Assembly: GCF_010730355.1 (NCBI RefSeq)
Contig: NZ_AP022576.1
Location: forward strand, 2,976,001 to 3,040,000
Length of the DNA: 64,000 bases
Direction of reading: 5' to 3'
Source: Mycobacterium florentinum
Lineage (GTDB): Bacteria; Actinomycetota; Actinomycetes; Mycobacteriales; Mycobacteriaceae
The notes below the pieces were generated by a model. The model was given only the letters and a program-made list of their open reading frames with translations. It was not told the DNA's origin and made no database searches. This document shows positions 18,479-32,110 of this stretch, one piece after another (position 1 is the stretch's first letter; the number at the start of each line of letters is the position of its first letter). The position numbers and the translations under genes were made by a program.

Positions 18479-19497
18479 GAGTGGGCTCCAACCGGAACTA
18501 GTTCGGACACAATCTGTTCGGCGGTCCAGGGCGCCAGCAGAAAACCTGACCTGCCGTGACCGGCGGCGACCAGGGTGCGTTCGTCCAGGCGATACACGAG
18601 AGGCAGGTTGTCCGGCGTCATCGGGCGCAGCCCGGCAGCACACTCGGCCAGCTCGTATTCACCCAGGGCCGGCAGCACCGCACACGCGTCGTCCAGCAGG
18701 TCACGCACGCCGGACACCACCGGGGCGGTGTCGCGGCCGTGCTCGTACTGCGTCGCGCCCACCACCACCCCGTCCGCACGCGGCACCACGTACACCTGTC
18801 GCCCGTGCACACGCGCGCGAATCACTCTGCTCAGCAACGGCATACAGCCCTTCCGCCAGCGCAGTCGCAGTACCTCGCCCTTCACCGGGCGCACCGGCAG
18901 CCCGGGCAGGAGCGCCGGTGCGTCGATGCCGTTGGCGATCACCACCGCGTCGCCTTCGACCCGCGACAGGTCGTGCGCCGGCGGCGCCCACTCGACGCCG
19001 AGACGTTCGCAGTGCGACGCCAGCGCGTCCACCACGGCGCGGTTGTCCACGGCCAGCTCGGTGGGCGCCCGAAAGCTGTGCCGGATGCCTTGCGCCAGAA
19101 GAGGTTCGGCGTCACGTGCGTCCGGCTCCCAGATCACCGGATGCCCCTGGCCGGCCAGCCAGTCCGCTACGGTGCGCAGGTCGGCGACGTCGGCCCGGTC
19201 GACGGCCACCACCAGCGACTCGCGGGCGGTGACCACCTCTGGCGGCAGCCCGTCCAGATAGCCGCCCTCACGCCACAGCCGCAGCGACTCCAGGCCCAGC
19301 CGCAGCAGTCGTTCCTCGCCTGGCCAGCCCTCGCTGTGCGGGGCCAACATGCCGCCGGCGACCCAGGACGCGCCGTGGGCGCCGGTGCGGTGCACTCGCA
19401 CCGACCATCCGGCTTGGGCTGCCCGGCGCGCCACCGACAGCCCGATGACGCCGCCGCCGATGACGGCCAGCGTCCCGTTCGGTGCACCTGAATGCAT
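18475..19497 (-). CDS. thiO: Glycine oxidase ThiO
   Basis: A 340-aa FAD enzyme that oxidises glycine to the imine used by ThiG. LAVIGGGVIGLSVARRAA near residue 12 is the dinucleotide-binding motif. GASWVAGGMLAPHSEG, VKGEVLRLR, VYVVPRADGVVVGAT and GHGRSGFLLAP near the end belong to the D-amino-acid/glycine oxidase fold. ATG 19497 is chosen because an earlier ATG at 19518 lies inside the riboswitch; GGGAG sits six bases before 19497. First gene of the thiO-thiS-thiG-SGNH unit. Confidence 0.95.
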
Positions 19498-19502
19498 CTC
19501 CG

Positions 19503-19608
19503 CTCCCTTCGCCGGCATGATCCGGATCAGGTGTGACGGTAAGGACAGCTCCGGCTACTCCGGCTGTGCCCACTCTCAGCCCCGCAGATCGCCCGGGACT
19601 CCCGTGTC
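19503..19608 (-). ncRNA. TPP riboswitch controlling thiO-thiS-thiG
   Basis: Read on the minus strand, ACACGGGAGTCCCG, GGGGCTGAGAGTGGG, ACACCTGATCCGGATCATGC and CGGCGAAGGGAGCGG are the conserved THI-element blocks. A hairpin of AGCCGGAGTAGCCGGAGCT type forms the variable arm. As at thiC, the terminal GGGAG is also the SD of the first gene. Confidence 0.94.
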
Positions 19609-19625
19609 TTGGTTGTTCGGGTTCT

Positions 19626-19643
19626 ACGCTAGCGCGCTAGCGT
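19626..19643. promoter_or_regulatory. 18-bp perfect palindrome forming a possible two-way promoter between thiO and thiE
   Basis: ACGCTAGCGCGCTAGCGT is a perfect palindrome. Each strand therefore carries TAGCGT, a TAnnnT -10 box. On the plus strand the box (19638-19643) would start RNA near 19650, which is the thiE GTG. On the minus strand the box (19631-19626) would start RNA about ten bases before the thiO riboswitch. It could also be a repressor site. Confidence 0.5.
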
Positions 19644-19649
19644 CGCGGT

Positions 19650-20321
19650 GTGCACGATCGTGTTGCCCGTCTTGCCGCCGCCCGGCTCTATCTGTGTACC
19701 GACGCGCGGCGCGAGCGCGGCGACTTGACCCAGTTCGCCGACGCCGCCCTGGCCGGCGGGGTGGACATCATCCAGCTGCGCGACAAGGGATCGGCTGGTG
19801 AACAGCGGTTCGGCCCGCTGGAGGCGCGCGACGAGCTCACCGCCTGCGAGATCCTCGCGGGCGCGGCCCGCCGGCACGGCGCGCTGTTCGCGGTCAACGA
19901 CCGGGCCGACATCGCCCGTGCGGCCGGGGCCGACGTGCTGCACCTGGGCCAGGGCGACCTGCCACCGGCACTGGCCCGCGAGATCGTCGGGCCGGACCCG
20001 CTGATCGGCCTGTCCACCCACGACGCCGACCAGGTCGCCGACGCCGCCGAGGCCCGCGTCGACTACTTCTGCGTCGGCCCGTGCTGGCCCACCCCCACCA
20101 AACCCGACCGCGCCGCACCCGGGCTGGGACTGGTCCGCACCGCCACTGCGCTGGCGACCGACAAGCCGTGGTTCGCGATCGGCGGCATCGACGAGCAGCG
20201 GCTGCCCGAAGTGCTCGAGGCCGGAGCCCGGCGCATCGTGGTGGTGCGCGCGATCACCGCGGCCGAGGACCCCCGGGCCGCGGCCGAGCGACTCAGGTCA
20301 GCGCTTCGAGCAACGAGTTGA
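19650..20321 (+). CDS. thiE: Thiamine-phosphate synthase ThiE
   Basis: A 223-aa TIM-barrel enzyme that joins HMP-pyrophosphate and thiazole phosphate. IIQLRDKG near residue 34, [45 protein letters not shown] (phosphate/pyrophosphate loop) and [28 protein letters not shown] are all in place. The GTG at 19650 has no SD, and the putative -10 ends seven bases before it, so the mRNA is probably leaderless and free of the riboswitch. The 3' end overlaps mutT3 by 29 bases, convergently. Confidence 0.96.
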   Translation: MHDRVARLAAARLYLCTDARRERGDLTQFADAALAGGVDIIQLRDKGSAGEQRFGPLEARDELTACEILAGAARRHGALFAVNDRADIARAAGADVLHLGQGDLPPALAREIVGPDPLIGLSTHDADQVADAAEARVDYFCVGPCWPTPTKPDRAAPGLGLVRTATALATDKPWFAIGGIDEQRLPEVLEAGARRIVVVRAITAAEDPRAAAERLRSALRATS

Positions 20322-20925
20322 TCCGGGGGCTCAGGTGCGACGCGGGTTCATCGGCATCACCCGGCATACACCAGACGAAGACTCCGGCGTCGATCTCCAG
20401 CGTGCGCGGCAGGTGCTGGCGCCGTTCGTCGCCATGCCCCAGCGGAACCAGCGCCGTCGCGGTGCGCAGCCGCTCCCAGCTGGCGGCGAAACCGGGATGC
20501 AGCGGCAGATCGGCCACCTCGCCCTCGGCAACCCAGCGCATTTCGGCGCTTTCCCGGTTGGGCACCGTGCGCAGCAACTCGCCCGCGTCGGCGACGACGG
20601 TGGTGTAGGTCCAGTGCGTTCCGGCGATCCCGGCCACCTCGGCGGTGATCACCGTCGCCCGCACCGCCAGCCGCTCGGCGAGCAGGCCGGCCTCTTCGTG
20701 GGCTTCGCGGACCGCCGTCTCCTCGGGGGTTTCGTGGCTGTCCCGGGCGCCGCCGGGCAACCCCCAGGTGCCGCCCTGATGGCTCCACACCGCCCGGTGC
20801 TGCAGCAACACCGCGGGGGTTCCGTCGGGCCGGGGCGCCCGCAACAGCAGACCCGCCGCGCCGAACCGACCCCAGTAGTGGGCGCCGCTGTCGGATATCA
20901 CCCATCCGTCACCGTCGCCATGCAC
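20293..20925 (-). CDS. mutT3: NUDIX hydrolase MutT3
   Basis: A 210-aa protein. The Nudix box [20 protein letters not shown] continues into EAGL (about residues 58-81) and fits GX5EX7REUXEEXGU, giving metal-dependent cleavage of nucleoside diphosphate derivatives. GTWGLPGG precedes it. Mycobacterial MutT3 is described as sanitising oxidised guanine nucleotides; the sequence alone shows only the family. It corresponds to Rv0413. It is convergent with thiE and divergent from glnX, with 133 bases between. Confidence 0.93.
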   Translation of the reverse strand: MHGDGDGWVISDSGAHYWGRFGAAGLLLRAPRPDGTPAVLLQHRAVWSHQGGTWGLPGGARDSHETPEETAVREAHEEAGLLAERLAVRATVITAEVAGIAGTHWTYTTVVADAGELLRTVPNRESAEMRWVAEGEVADLPLHPGFAASWERLRTATALVPLGHGDERRQHLPRTLEIDAGVFVWCMPGDADEPASHLSPRINSLLEALT

Positions 20926-21058
20926 GCGTTCAGGATATGCAGGCGATCAACGAAATTGGGGCCGCCTCCCCCCATCCGCCCCGACATCCTCTTAGAATTC
21001 GCTTATACAGGTACGAGTGGCGCATTCCAGTGACCCGAAAGTTGAGGTCTGAACACAC

Positions 21059-22377
21059 GTGACGGTTGAGCTGGCGCACCCGTCGACCGAACCGCTGGGG
21101 ACGCGGTCGTCGGGCGAACCGGCCCACCCCCGGTGGTGGTTCATCTCGACCACCCCCGGCCGCATTCTCACGATCGGCATCGTCCTGGCGGCGCTCGGGG
21201 TCTCCAGCGCCTTCGCCACCTCGACCACGATCAACCACCGCCAGCAGGTGCTGTCCACGGTGCTCAACCACACCGAGCCGCTGGCGTTCGCGGCCGGACG
21301 GCTCTACACCACGCTGTCGGTGGCCGACGCCGCGGCGGCCACCGCGTTCATCGCCCAGGCCGAGCCGTGGCCGGTGCGGATGCGTTACGAGCAGGCCATC
21401 ACCGACGCGGCGGTCGCCGTCACCCGGGCTTCGAGCGGCCTGACCGATGAACCGCTGGTGCAGCTGCTCGGCAAGATCAACGCCGAGCTGGCCGTCTATA
21501 CCGGCCTGATCGAAATAGCGCGGACCAATAACCGGGAGGGCAACCCGGTCGGTTCGTCGTACCTGTCGGAAGCCTCGGGCCTGATGCAGTCGACGATCCT
21601 GCCCGACGCGGCACAGCTCTATCAGGCGACGTCGGAACGGGTGGACGCGGAAACCACCGCGTCCACGCACTTTCCGGCCCCGGTCGTCCTCGTCATTGCC
21701 ACCACGGTGGTCTTCGGCGTGTTCTCACACCGCTGGCTGGCGCGTCGCACCCGGCGCCGAATCAATCCGGGGCTGGTCGTGGGTGCGCTCGGTATCCTCG
21801 TCATGGTGGTGTGGGTCGGGACTGCGCTAACAATCTCTACGACCGCCAGCCGTAGCGCCAAAGACACGGCGGCCGAGTCGCTCAAGACCGTGACCAGCGT
21901 GGCGATCACCGCGCAGCAGGCCCGAGCCGACGAAACGCTGTCGCTGATCCGGCGCGGTGACGAGCAGATCCGCAAACAGTCGTTCTATCAGCGCATCGAG
22001 TTCATGCATCAGCAGATCGACCAGTACATGGCCCGCAGCGACGCCGTCGACAAACCCGATCTGCAGGGCGCCGACCAGCTGTTGGTCCGCTGGCGCCAAG
22101 CCAACGACCGGATCAACTCCTATATCTCGGTCGGTAACTATCGATCCGCCACCCAGATCGCGCTGGGCAGCGCCGAGGACGACTCGACGCCCGCGTTCGA
22201 CAAGCTCGAAGATCAGTTGGGCAAGGCCATGACCCAGTGCCGCGCGCACCTGCGCAACGACGTCATCAACGCGCGCAGCGGGCTGTCCGGGGCTCAGGTC
22301 GGCGGCGTGGTGCTCAGCCTGGGTGCCGCCATCGCGGTCGCCCTGGGGCTGTGGCCGCGGCTGAAAGAGTATCGATA

Positions 22378-22378
<1 letters not shown>
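21059..22378 (+). CDS. glnX: Membrane protein GlnX of the GlnH-GlnX-PknG sensing unit
   Basis: A 439-aa protein with four membrane segments, near residues 38-58, 205-224, 240-265 and 412-430. Two helical extracytoplasmic loops sit between the first and second and between the third and fourth, resembling chemoreceptor-type sensor domains. GTG 21059 starts the frame. The stop overlaps the glnH start (TAATG). From published work on the M. tuberculosis homologue (Rv0412c), GlnX links amino-acid binding by GlnH outside to the kinase PknG inside. The sequence supports the topology and the operon, not the ligand. Confidence 0.9.
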
Positions 22379-25622
<3,244 letters not shown>

Positions 25623-25651
25623 TTCGTTTGGTTGGCCCTCGGGGCTTTCGT

Positions 25652-25764
25652 TGTGCGTCCAGGGCTTTGGGTGTGCGCCCTTGGCTTTGGGTGTGCGCCC
25701 AGGGCGGAGACACGCCGATGAACCCCGCCGCCAGCGCACACTCAAAGCCGTTGCCGCACACTCG
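25652..25764. repeat. Intergenic inverted repeat, copy A (terminator position)
   Basis: Two to three direct units of GTGTGCGCCCAGGGCTTTGG type are followed by inverted units. GGCTTTGGGTGTGCGC (25683-25698) pairs with GCGCACACTCAAAGCC (25734-25749) with one mismatch. It lies between convergent pknG and the DUF559 gene; the right arm contains the DUF559 stop codon (25742-25744) and encodes its last residues. Confidence 0.8.
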
Positions 25765-26605
25765 AAGCGGCCATGGCGGCGCGGATCCGGCGCAGAACCT
25801 CGGCGGGCCGGTCCTCAGCGACGACCCGAACGACGATCCAGCCCATCTGCTCGAGCATCTCGAGCCGACGGATGTCTTTGACGTATTGCCGCCGATCCGT
25901 CCGGTGGTGCTCACCGTCATATTCCACCGCGACCATGCAGTCCTCCCAGCCCAGGTCGAGGTAGGCGACCGGCATGCCGTCAACACCGACCACCGGTATC
26001 TGCGTCTGCGGCCGAGGCAGGCCCGCATCGATCAGCAGCAGCCGCAGGTAGCTCTCTCGCGGCGACTGCGAACCAGCATCAACCAGCTCCAGCGCCGACT
26101 CCAGTCGCCGCAGCCCGGGCGAATGGGGGTGGTATTTCGCAACGTGAAGCGCGTCTTCGACTTTGAAACCCGTTGCCCGTGCGAGCGCATCGAGCCGGAC
26201 GACCGCCGAACGAATGGCGCCACGCCGCCCGATGTCGAAAGCGGTTCGCTCCGGAGTGGTCACGTTAAGCCCGTCGATGACCTGAATCTCGCTTTCCAGC
26301 AACGTGTCGCGCCGCGTCAGCACGCCAGGTGGTGTACGTGGGTTGGCGTGTATCAGCTCTACCGGGACACCGTCGGGAATCCATTGGGAGCCGTGTAATG
26401 CTGCGGCGGCCGCTCCCGCGACAACCCCTTGACGCTTCGACCACAGCCAAGCCGCTAAGACGCGAAGCTCAAGTGACGGTTCGATGCCTATGGGCAGGTA
26501 GACATTGGGAAACACCGCACGGTAGCGAGTCCGCAGCTGATGGCGACTGAGCATGCCGGACGCCAATGCCTCGCTGCCGATGAACGGTTGACTCGAATCC
26601 CACAT
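25742..26605 (-). CDS. DUF559/AbiEi-like domain protein
   Basis: A 287-aa protein. The N-terminal half has a winged-helix-like start (LASGMLSRHQLRTRYRAVFPNVYLP), then HGSQWIP and TTPERTAFDIGRR, a pattern of AbiEi-type and related mycobacterial proteins. The C-terminal half is DUF559, a restriction-endonuclease-like fold with DLGWEDCMVAVEYDGEHH (about 215-232), a D...E-Y-DG active-site-like set. ATG 26605 is preferred over a longer frame that runs into the intergenic repeat. No antitoxin partner is adjacent. The role is unknown; a nuclease function is an inference from fold. Confidence 0.8.
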   Translation of the reverse strand: MWDSSQPFIGSEALASGMLSRHQLRTRYRAVFPNVYLPIGIEPSLELRVLAAWLWSKRQGVVAGAAAAALHGSQWIPDGVPVELIHANPRTPPGVLTRRDTLLESEIQVIDGLNVTTPERTAFDIGRRGAIRSAVVRLDALARATGFKVEDALHVAKYHPHSPGLRRLESALELVDAGSQSPRESYLRLLLIDAGLPRPQTQIPVVGVDGMPVAYLDLGWEDCMVAVEYDGEHHRTDRRQYVKDIRRLEMLEQMGWIVVRVVAEDRPAEVLRRIRAAMAASSVRQRL

Positions 26606-26665
26606 GGCGTGAACCGTCGCACAGCGGGCACTGACGGCGAATTCACTTATGCACAGGGGCGGTGA

Positions 26666-26784
26666 ACGTGTGCCCAGGGCGATGAATGCGCGCCCAGGGC
26701 TTTGAGTGTGCGCCCAGGGCGGAGACACGCCGCGGAACCCCGCCGTCAGCGCACACTCAAAGCCGTCAGCGCACGCTCAAGCCA
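26666..26784. repeat. Intergenic inverted repeat, copy B
   Basis: GGCTTTGAGTGTGCGC (26698-26713) and GCGCACACTCAAAGCC (26749-26764) are perfect 16-bp arms. A degenerate extra half, GCGCACGCTCAAGCC (26770-26784), contains the ackA stop (26777-26779). It sits just past ackA and could end its transcript. Confidence 0.8.
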
Positions 26785-27925
26785 GCAGGGCTGCGCAATC
26801 GCGGGCGATCGCCAGTTCCTCGTTGGTCGGGACGACCAGGACGGTGATCGGCGAACCGTCCGCCGAAATCCGCTGCACGCCTTTGCCTGCCGACTGGTTA
26901 CGGCTTTCGTCGAGCACGATGCCCAGCTCATCCAGCCCGGCCAGCGAGTCACGACGCACCCCCGCATCGTTCTCGCCGATCCCCGCCGTAAAGCTGATGA
27001 CATCGGTGTGCCCAAGAACGGCCAGGTAGGCACCGATGTACCTGCGCAGCCGGTGAATGAACACGTCGTACGCCAATTTCGCCGAGCCGTCGCCGGATTC
27101 GATCATCGCGTGCAGCCTGCGGAAGTCGCGCTCACCGGCCAGACCCCAGACGCCCGACCGATTGTTGAGCATGGACTCGATCGCCTCGACGTCCATCTTC
27201 GCGGTACGCCACAGGTAGCTGATGACGCCGGGGTCGATGTCGCCGCTGCGGGTACCCATCACCAGACCCTCTAGCGGGGTCAGGCCCATCGACGTATCAA
27301 CCGGCCGGCCGCCGGTGATCGCCGAGGCCGAAGCGCCGTTGCCCAGATGCAGCACGATCTGATTCAGACCGTCGCTCGGCCTATCCATGAATGCGGCGGC
27401 CTGCTCGCTCACGTACCGGTGCGACGTGCCGTGAAATCCGTAGCGGCGTATCCGGTATCGCTGCGCCAGCTCCCGGTCCATCGCGTACGTTGCGGCCGCG
27501 GCGGGCAGGTGGTGGAAGAAGGCCGTATCGAACACGGCGATGTGCGCAACGTCCGGCAGCAGCTTGCGCGCCACCTTGATGCCCTGCACCGCGGGCGGAT
27601 TATGCAGCGGCGCAAGCTCTGACAGCGTCTCGAGCTCGGCGACCACGCCGTCGTCGAGCAACGTCGGGCGATAGAAGGTCTGGCCGCCGTGCACGACGCG
27701 GTGTCCGACCGCCAACAGCCCGCTCGACTTGAGGTCCACGCCATCCTCGGCCAGCTGGTGAAACGCCAGGCGCAGCGCCTCTTCGTGATCGGCGGCCCGC
27801 CCCGAGGGCTCACCGATCTCCCCGATCACGCCGGCGCCCAGCGACTCATCCGAATCAGGGTCCACTACTTGAAATTTCAGCGACGAGGAACCCGAGTTGA
27901 TCACCAATACCGGTCGGTCAGCCAT
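26777..27925 (-). CDS. ackA: Acetate kinase
   Basis: The 382-aa ASKHA-fold enzyme interconverts acetyl phosphate + ADP and acetate + [16 protein letters not shown] at the start, [62 protein letters not shown] and FTAGIGEND are the family blocks. ATG 27925 overlaps the pta stop by eight bases. It is the last gene of fgd1-pta-ackA. Slightly shorter than the enterobacterial enzyme, as in other actinobacteria. Confidence 0.97.
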   Translation of the reverse strand: MADRPVLVINSGSSSLKFQVVDPDSDESLGAGVIGEIGEPSGRAADHEEALRLAFHQLAEDGVDLKSSGLLAVGHRVVHGGQTFYRPTLLDDGVVAELETLSELAPLHNPPAVQGIKVARKLLPDVAHIAVFDTAFFHHLPAAAATYAMDRELAQRYRIRRYGFHGTSHRYVSEQAAAFMDRPSDGLNQIVLHLGNGASASAITGGRPVDTSMGLTPLEGLVMGTRSGDIDPGVISYLWRTAKMDVEAIESMLNNRSGVWGLAGERDFRRLHAMIESGDGSAKLAYDVFIHRLRRYIGAYLAVLGHTDVISFTAGIGENDAGVRRDSLAGLDELGIVLDESRNQSAGKGVQRISADGSPITVLVVPTNEELAIARDCAALLA

Positions 27926-29993
27926 GTCCGACGCCCTGCGCCTGAATTGCGGTGATCGCAATGGTGTTGACGATGTCTTCGACCAGCGCGCCACGCGACA
28001 GGTCATTCACCGGCTTGCGCAGGCCCTGCAGCACCGGACCGATCGCGATTGCCCCGGCGCTGCGCTGCACCGCCTTGTAGGTGTTGTTGCCGGTGTTCAG
28101 GTCGGGGAAGATCAGCACGGTGGCGTGACCGGCCACCGGCGAGTCGCGCAGCTTGGTGGCGGCCACCGAGGGTTCGATCGCCGCGTCGTACTGGATCGGC
28201 CCCTCGACCAAGAGCTTCGGATCCCGGGCGCGTACCAATTCCGTTGCGGTCCTGACCTTTTCGACGTCAATCCCGGTTCCGGAATCACCGGTGGAATAGG
28301 ACAGCATCGCCACCTTCGGCTCGATGCCGAACTGCGCGGCGGTGCGCGCCGAGCTGATCGCGATGTCGGCGAGCTGTTCGGGCGTGGGGTCCGGGACGAT
28401 CGCGCAGTCGCCGTAGGCCAGCACCCGATCGGGCAGGCACATCAGGAAAATACTGGACACCGTCGAGACGTCCGGGACGGTCCTGATGATCTCGAACGCC
28501 GGGCGAACGGTGTGTGCCGTGGTATGCGCCGCACCGGACACCATCCCGTCGACCATGCCGCTGTGCACCAGCATGGTGCCGAAATACGAGACGTCGTGCA
28601 TGATCTCGTGGGCCCGCTCGACGGTGATTCCCTTGGCCTTGCGCAATTCGGCGTACTGCTTGGCGAAATGGTCGCACAGTTGCTCGTCCTGCGGATCGAT
28701 GATCGTGGCGTCCCGCAGGTCGACGCCGAGTTCAGCAGAGCGCGAACGGATTTGAGAGTCATCACCCAGGATGGTCAGGTCGGCGATGCCGCGCTTGAGC
28801 ACCCGGCCCGCGGCCTTCAGGATCCGGTCGTCGTTGCCTTCGGGAAGGACGATGTGCTTGCGGTCGGACCGGGCCCGCTGCGTGAGCTGGTGGGTGAACA
28901 TCTGTGGGGTGGTGACGGTGGGGATCGGAATGGCAAGCTGCGCAATCAGATCCGCGACGTCCATGTGGGTGTTCACCAGCTCTACCGCGGTGTCGATCTT
29001 GCGGTGCGAGCTGGCCGTGACTCGCCCGCGGGCCGCCGCGACCACGCTGCCCGCGTCGTAGGTGCCCAGCGTGGTGGCGATGATCGGCAGCCGCAGTCGC
29101 AGGCCGGACACCAGCGAAGCGATGGATGGATGCAGGTCGAACCCACCGTTGAGGATCAGGCAGCACAGCGACGGAAACCCGTCGGCCGCATGCGCACTCG
29201 CGACGGCCAGCACGACGTCCGAGCGGTCGCCGGGGGTGATCACCGCCATGCCGTCGCGCAACCGCTCCAGCACATGGTCAGCGGTCATGCCCGCCACCAG
29301 CACGCCCATTGCCTCGCGCGAAACCAGTTCGGCCTCGCCGCTGACCAGCGTGCCGTGCACGGCCGTCTGCAGTTCGGCCACCGTCGGCGCCAGCAGCAGC
29401 GGTTCGTCGGGCAGCACATAACCCGGTGGCGTGAACATATGCAGCGCCTCGGCGACGGCACCCACTTCGGCCGGGTCGCACCTGTTGGCGACCACCGCCG
29501 CGGTGTGGGCACGCTGCGCGGCGAGCTCGGCCAGACACACCTCGACGACCGCGGCGACCTGATCGGCGGTGCGGTCCTTGGCGCGCACCGCCAACAGCAC
29601 CGGCGCTCCGAGATTGACCGCGATGCGGGCGTTGACCGACAGTTCTGCGGGGCCGGTGACATCGGTGTAGTCGCTGCCGACGATCACCACGGCGTCGCAT
29701 GCCTGCGCCATCGCGTGGTAGGCGTCGACGATGCTGGCGATCGCCGCGTCGGTATCGGTGTGGATCTCCTGATAGGTGACGCCCACGCACTGCTCGTAGG
29801 ACAGGCCCGCGGTGGTCCGCGTGAGCAGCAGCTCCAGGATGTAGTCGCGATCCTCCCCCAATCGCGTGATCGGCCGGAACACACCGACTTTGGCGACCGT
29901 CGCCGTCAGCCGGGTGAGCAGCCCCAGCGCGATCGTAGACTTGCCGGTCTCGGGCTCGGGCGCCGCGATGTAAATCGCGGAGGTATCAGCCAA
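27918..29993 (-). CDS. pta: Phosphate acetyltransferase (long form)
   Basis: A 691-aa enzyme making acetyl phosphate from acetyl-CoA. The N-terminal domain (about 1-220) is a P-loop, BioD-like region ([20 protein letters not shown]), followed by a DRTGG domain. The C-terminal catalytic domain begins near 365 ([18 protein letters not shown]) and includes [22 protein letters not shown] and the closing [15 protein letters not shown]. The TTG at 29993 gives the 690-aa size of the M. tuberculosis protein and overlaps the fgd1 stop by eight bases. An ATG at 30026 would add 11 residues read from fgd1 sequence. Confidence 0.94.
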   Translation of the reverse strand: MADTSAIYIAAPEPETGKSTIALGLLTRLTATVAKVGVFRPITRLGEDRDYILELLLTRTTAGLSYEQCVGVTYQEIHTDTDAAIASIVDAYHAMAQACDAVVIVGSDYTDVTGPAELSVNARIAVNLGAPVLLAVRAKDRTADQVAAVVEVCLAELAAQRAHTAAVVANRCDPAEVGAVAEALHMFTPPGYVLPDEPLLLAPTVAELQTAVHGTLVSGEAELVSREAMGVLVAGMTADHVLERLRDGMAVITPGDRSDVVLAVASAHAADGFPSLCCLILNGGFDLHPSIASLVSGLRLRLPIIATTLGTYDAGSVVAAARGRVTASSHRKIDTAVELVNTHMDVADLIAQLAIPIPTVTTPQMFTHQLTQRARSDRKHIVLPEGNDDRILKAAGRVLKRGIADLTILGDDSQIRSRSAELGVDLRDATIIDPQDEQLCDHFAKQYAELRKAKGITVERAHEIMHDVSYFGTMLVHSGMVDGMVSGAAHTTAHTVRPAFEIIRTVPDVSTVSSIFLMCLPDRVLAYGDCAIVPDPTPEQLADIAISSARTAAQFGIEPKVAMLSYSTGDSGTGIDVEKVRTATELVRARDPKLLVEGPIQYDAAIEPSVAATKLRDSPVAGHATVLIFPDLNTGNNTYKAVQRSAGAIAIGPVLQGLRKPVNDLSRGALVEDIVNTIAITAIQAQGVGHG

Positions 29994-30996
29994 GTCGCCG
30001 TAGCCTGGGTGCCAGGTCCTTCTCAAACAGCTCCAAGAACCGGCGCTGGTCGTGACCGGGCGCGTGGAACACCAAGTGGTTCAGGCCCCACGTCACGTAC
30101 TGACCGACCTTCTCGACGGCCTCGTCGGGATCCGACGCGACGATCCAGCGCTTGGTGATCTGCTCGATCGGCAGCGCGTCGGCGGCCTTCTCCATCTCGA
30201 TCGGGTCGTCGATGCTGTGCTTCTGTTCGGCGGTCAGCGACAGCGGCGCCCAGAACCGGGTGTTCTCCCGCGCCAGTTCGGGGTCGGTGTCGTACGAGAT
30301 CTTGATCTCGATCATCCGGTCGATGTCGTCCGGGTTCTTACCCGCCGCTTCGGCGCCCTCACGCATCGCGGGGATGAGCTTGTCCTGGTACAACTCCTCG
30401 CCCTTACCGGAGGTGCAGATGAACCCGTCGCCGGCGCGTCCGGCGTACTTGGCCACCTGCGGGCCGCCCGCGGCGATGTAGATCGGGATACCGCCCTCGG
30501 GCACGTCGTAGATCGAGGCGCCCTTGGTCTTGTAGTACTCGCCGTCGAAGTCGACGCGGTCGCCCAGCCACAGTTCGCGCATCAGTTTCACCGACTCGCG
30601 CAGCCGCGCGTAGCGCTCCTTGAACTCCGGCCATTCGCCCTCGTACCCGGTGGCGATCTCGTTGAGCGCCTCGCCGGTGCCGACGCCGAGGAAGATGCGG
30701 TTCGGGTACAGGCAGCCCATCGTGGCGAAGGCCTGGGCGATGACGGCGGGGTTGTACCGGAAGGTCGGGGTGAGCACCGACGTGCCCAGCACCAGCCGCT
30801 CGGTGCGCTCGCCCACCGCGGTCATCCAGGCCAGCGAGAACGGCGCGTGTCCGCCCTTGTGCCGCCACGGCTGGAAATGATCGCTGACGGTGGCGCTGTC
30901 CATACCGTGTGCTTCGGCGGCAACGGCCAGTTCGACGAGCTCGCGCGGTGCGAATTGTTCAGCAGACGCTTTGTATCCAAGTTTCAGTTCAGCCAC
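29986..30996 (-). CDS. fgd1: F420-dependent glucose-6-phosphate dehydrogenase
   Basis: A 336-aa luciferase-like TIM-barrel enzyme. It oxidises glucose 6-phosphate and supplies reduced F420, which many mycobacterial reductases use. [34 protein letters not shown] (with the catalytic His), [36 protein letters not shown] and [14 protein letters not shown] are characteristic. The GTG at 30996 is the start. It leads the fgd1-pta-ackA unit and is divergent from the MBL gene with 29 bases between. Confidence 0.97.
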   Translation of the reverse strand: MAELKLGYKASAEQFAPRELVELAVAAEAHGMDSATVSDHFQPWRHKGGHAPFSLAWMTAVGERTERLVLGTSVLTPTFRYNPAVIAQAFATMGCLYPNRIFLGVGTGEALNEIATGYEGEWPEFKERYARLRESVKLMRELWLGDRVDFDGEYYKTKGASIYDVPEGGIPIYIAAGGPQVAKYAGRAGDGFICTSGKGEELYQDKLIPAMREGAEAAGKNPDDIDRMIEIKISYDTDPELARENTRFWAPLSLTAEQKHSIDDPIEMEKAADALPIEQITKRWIVASDPDEAVEKVGQYVTWGLNHLVFHAPGHDQRRFLELFEKDLAPRLRRLG

Positions 30997-31025
30997 CCGT
31001 TCTTTCTACTCCTACAGTGTTGGGC

Positions 31026-31778
31026 ATGGCACCAGCGCCAACACTTGTTCAAGTCACCGACACCGTGCACCTCGCCCGGGGTGAGGCCGTCAACTGGACA
31101 CTGGTCACCGACGACACCGGCGTGCTGCTGATCGACGCCGGCTATCCGGGCGACCGGGAGGCCGTGCTGGCTTCGCTGAAGGCGCTCGGCTGCGGCGCCG
31201 GCGACGTGCGCGCGATCCTGCTGACGCATGCCCACATCGACCATCTGGGCTCGGCGATCTGGTTCGCCGGCGAGCACGGCACTCCCGTCTACTGCCACGC
31301 CGACGAAGTCGGCCACGCCAAGCGCGAGTACCTCGAACAGGTGTCGGTCATCGATCTCGCGCTGCGCATCTGGCGGCCCACCTGGGCCGTGTGGACCGCA
31401 CATGTGGTGCGCAGCGGCGGCCTGATCCGCGATGGGATTCCGACCACCCAGCCGCTGACGCCCGAAATCGCGGCGGGCCTGCCGGGCCACCCGATGCCCG
31501 TTTTCAGCCCCGGCCACACCAACGGTCACTGCTCCTACCTGGTCGACGGCGTGCTGGCCAGTGGCGATGCGCTGATCACCGGGCACCCACTGATACGTCA
31601 CGACGGGCCGCAACTGCTGCCGGCAATCTTCAGCTACAGCCAGCAGGACTGCATCCGAACCCTCTCGGCGCTGGCCCTGTTGGAGACCGAGGTCCTCGCC
31701 CCGGGTCACGGCCCGCTCTGGCGCGGCCCGATCCGCGAAGCGACCAATGCGGCGCTGGAAAAAGCGGGCGCTCTGTGA
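31026..31778 (+). CDS. Metallo-beta-lactamase-fold hydrolase
   Basis: A 250-aa protein. [12 protein letters not shown] near residue 70 is the HxHxDH metal motif. [14 protein letters not shown] near 162 and GDALITGH give the further His and Asp ligands, and LAPGHGPLW the last His. The family covers glyoxalase II-like and many other hydrolases. No signal peptide. ATG 31026 is chosen; the longer frame lies over the divergent fgd1 start. It corresponds to Rv0406c in place. Its stop overlaps the start of the UPF0060 gene (GTGA). Substrate unknown. Confidence 0.88.
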   Translation: MAPAPTLVQVTDTVHLARGEAVNWTLVTDDTGVLLIDAGYPGDREAVLASLKALGCGAGDVRAILLTHAHIDHLGSAIWFAGEHGTPVYCHADEVGHAKREYLEQVSVIDLALRIWRPTWAVWTAHVVRSGGLIRDGIPTTQPLTPEIAAGLPGHPMPVFSPGHTNGHCSYLVDGVLASGDALITGHPLIRHDGPQLLPAIFSYSQQDCIRTLSALALLETEVLAPGHGPLWRGPIREATNAALEKAGAL

Positions 31779-32110
31779 CGGTCGCCAAGTCGATCGCGTT
31801 GTTCGCGCTGGCGGCGCTGTTCGAGATCGGCGGGGCCTGGTTGGTGTGGCAGGGGGTACGCGAACACCGCGGCTGGATGTGGGTGGGCTGGGGTGTGATC
31901 GCGCTGGGCGCCTACGGGTTTGTCGCTACTCTGCAGCCCGAGGCCCACTTCGGTCGCATCCTGGCCGCGTACGGCGGCATCTTCGTGGCTGGATCGCTGT
32001 TGTGGGGCATGGGTTTTGACGGGTTTCACCCCGATCGGTGGGACATCACCGGCGCGCTGATCTGCCTGCTGGGCGTGGCCGTGATTATGTATGCGCCGCG
32101 AACTCGCTGA
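31775..32110 (+). CDS. UPF0060 (YnfA-type) membrane protein
   Basis: A 111-aa protein of four membrane segments. [21 protein letters not shown] near the start, [26 protein letters not shown] in the middle and [19 protein letters not shown] near the end are the family signature. It is related in fold to small multidrug-type transporters, with no known substrate. GTG 31775 overlaps the MBL stop, so the two are coupled. Its 3' end overlaps the convergent monooxygenase gene by 26 bases. Confidence 0.9.
   Translation: MTVAKSIALFALAALFEIGGAWLVWQGVREHRGWMWVGWGVIALGAYGFVATLQPEAHFGRILAAYGGIFVAGSLLWGMGFDGFHPDRWDITGALICLLGVAVIMYAPRTR

Noticed and set aside
27897..30158. 753-aa plus-strand open frame across pta
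   Set aside because: Fully antisense to pta and low-complexity Arg/Gly/His-rich; the minus strand encodes a complete known enzyme.
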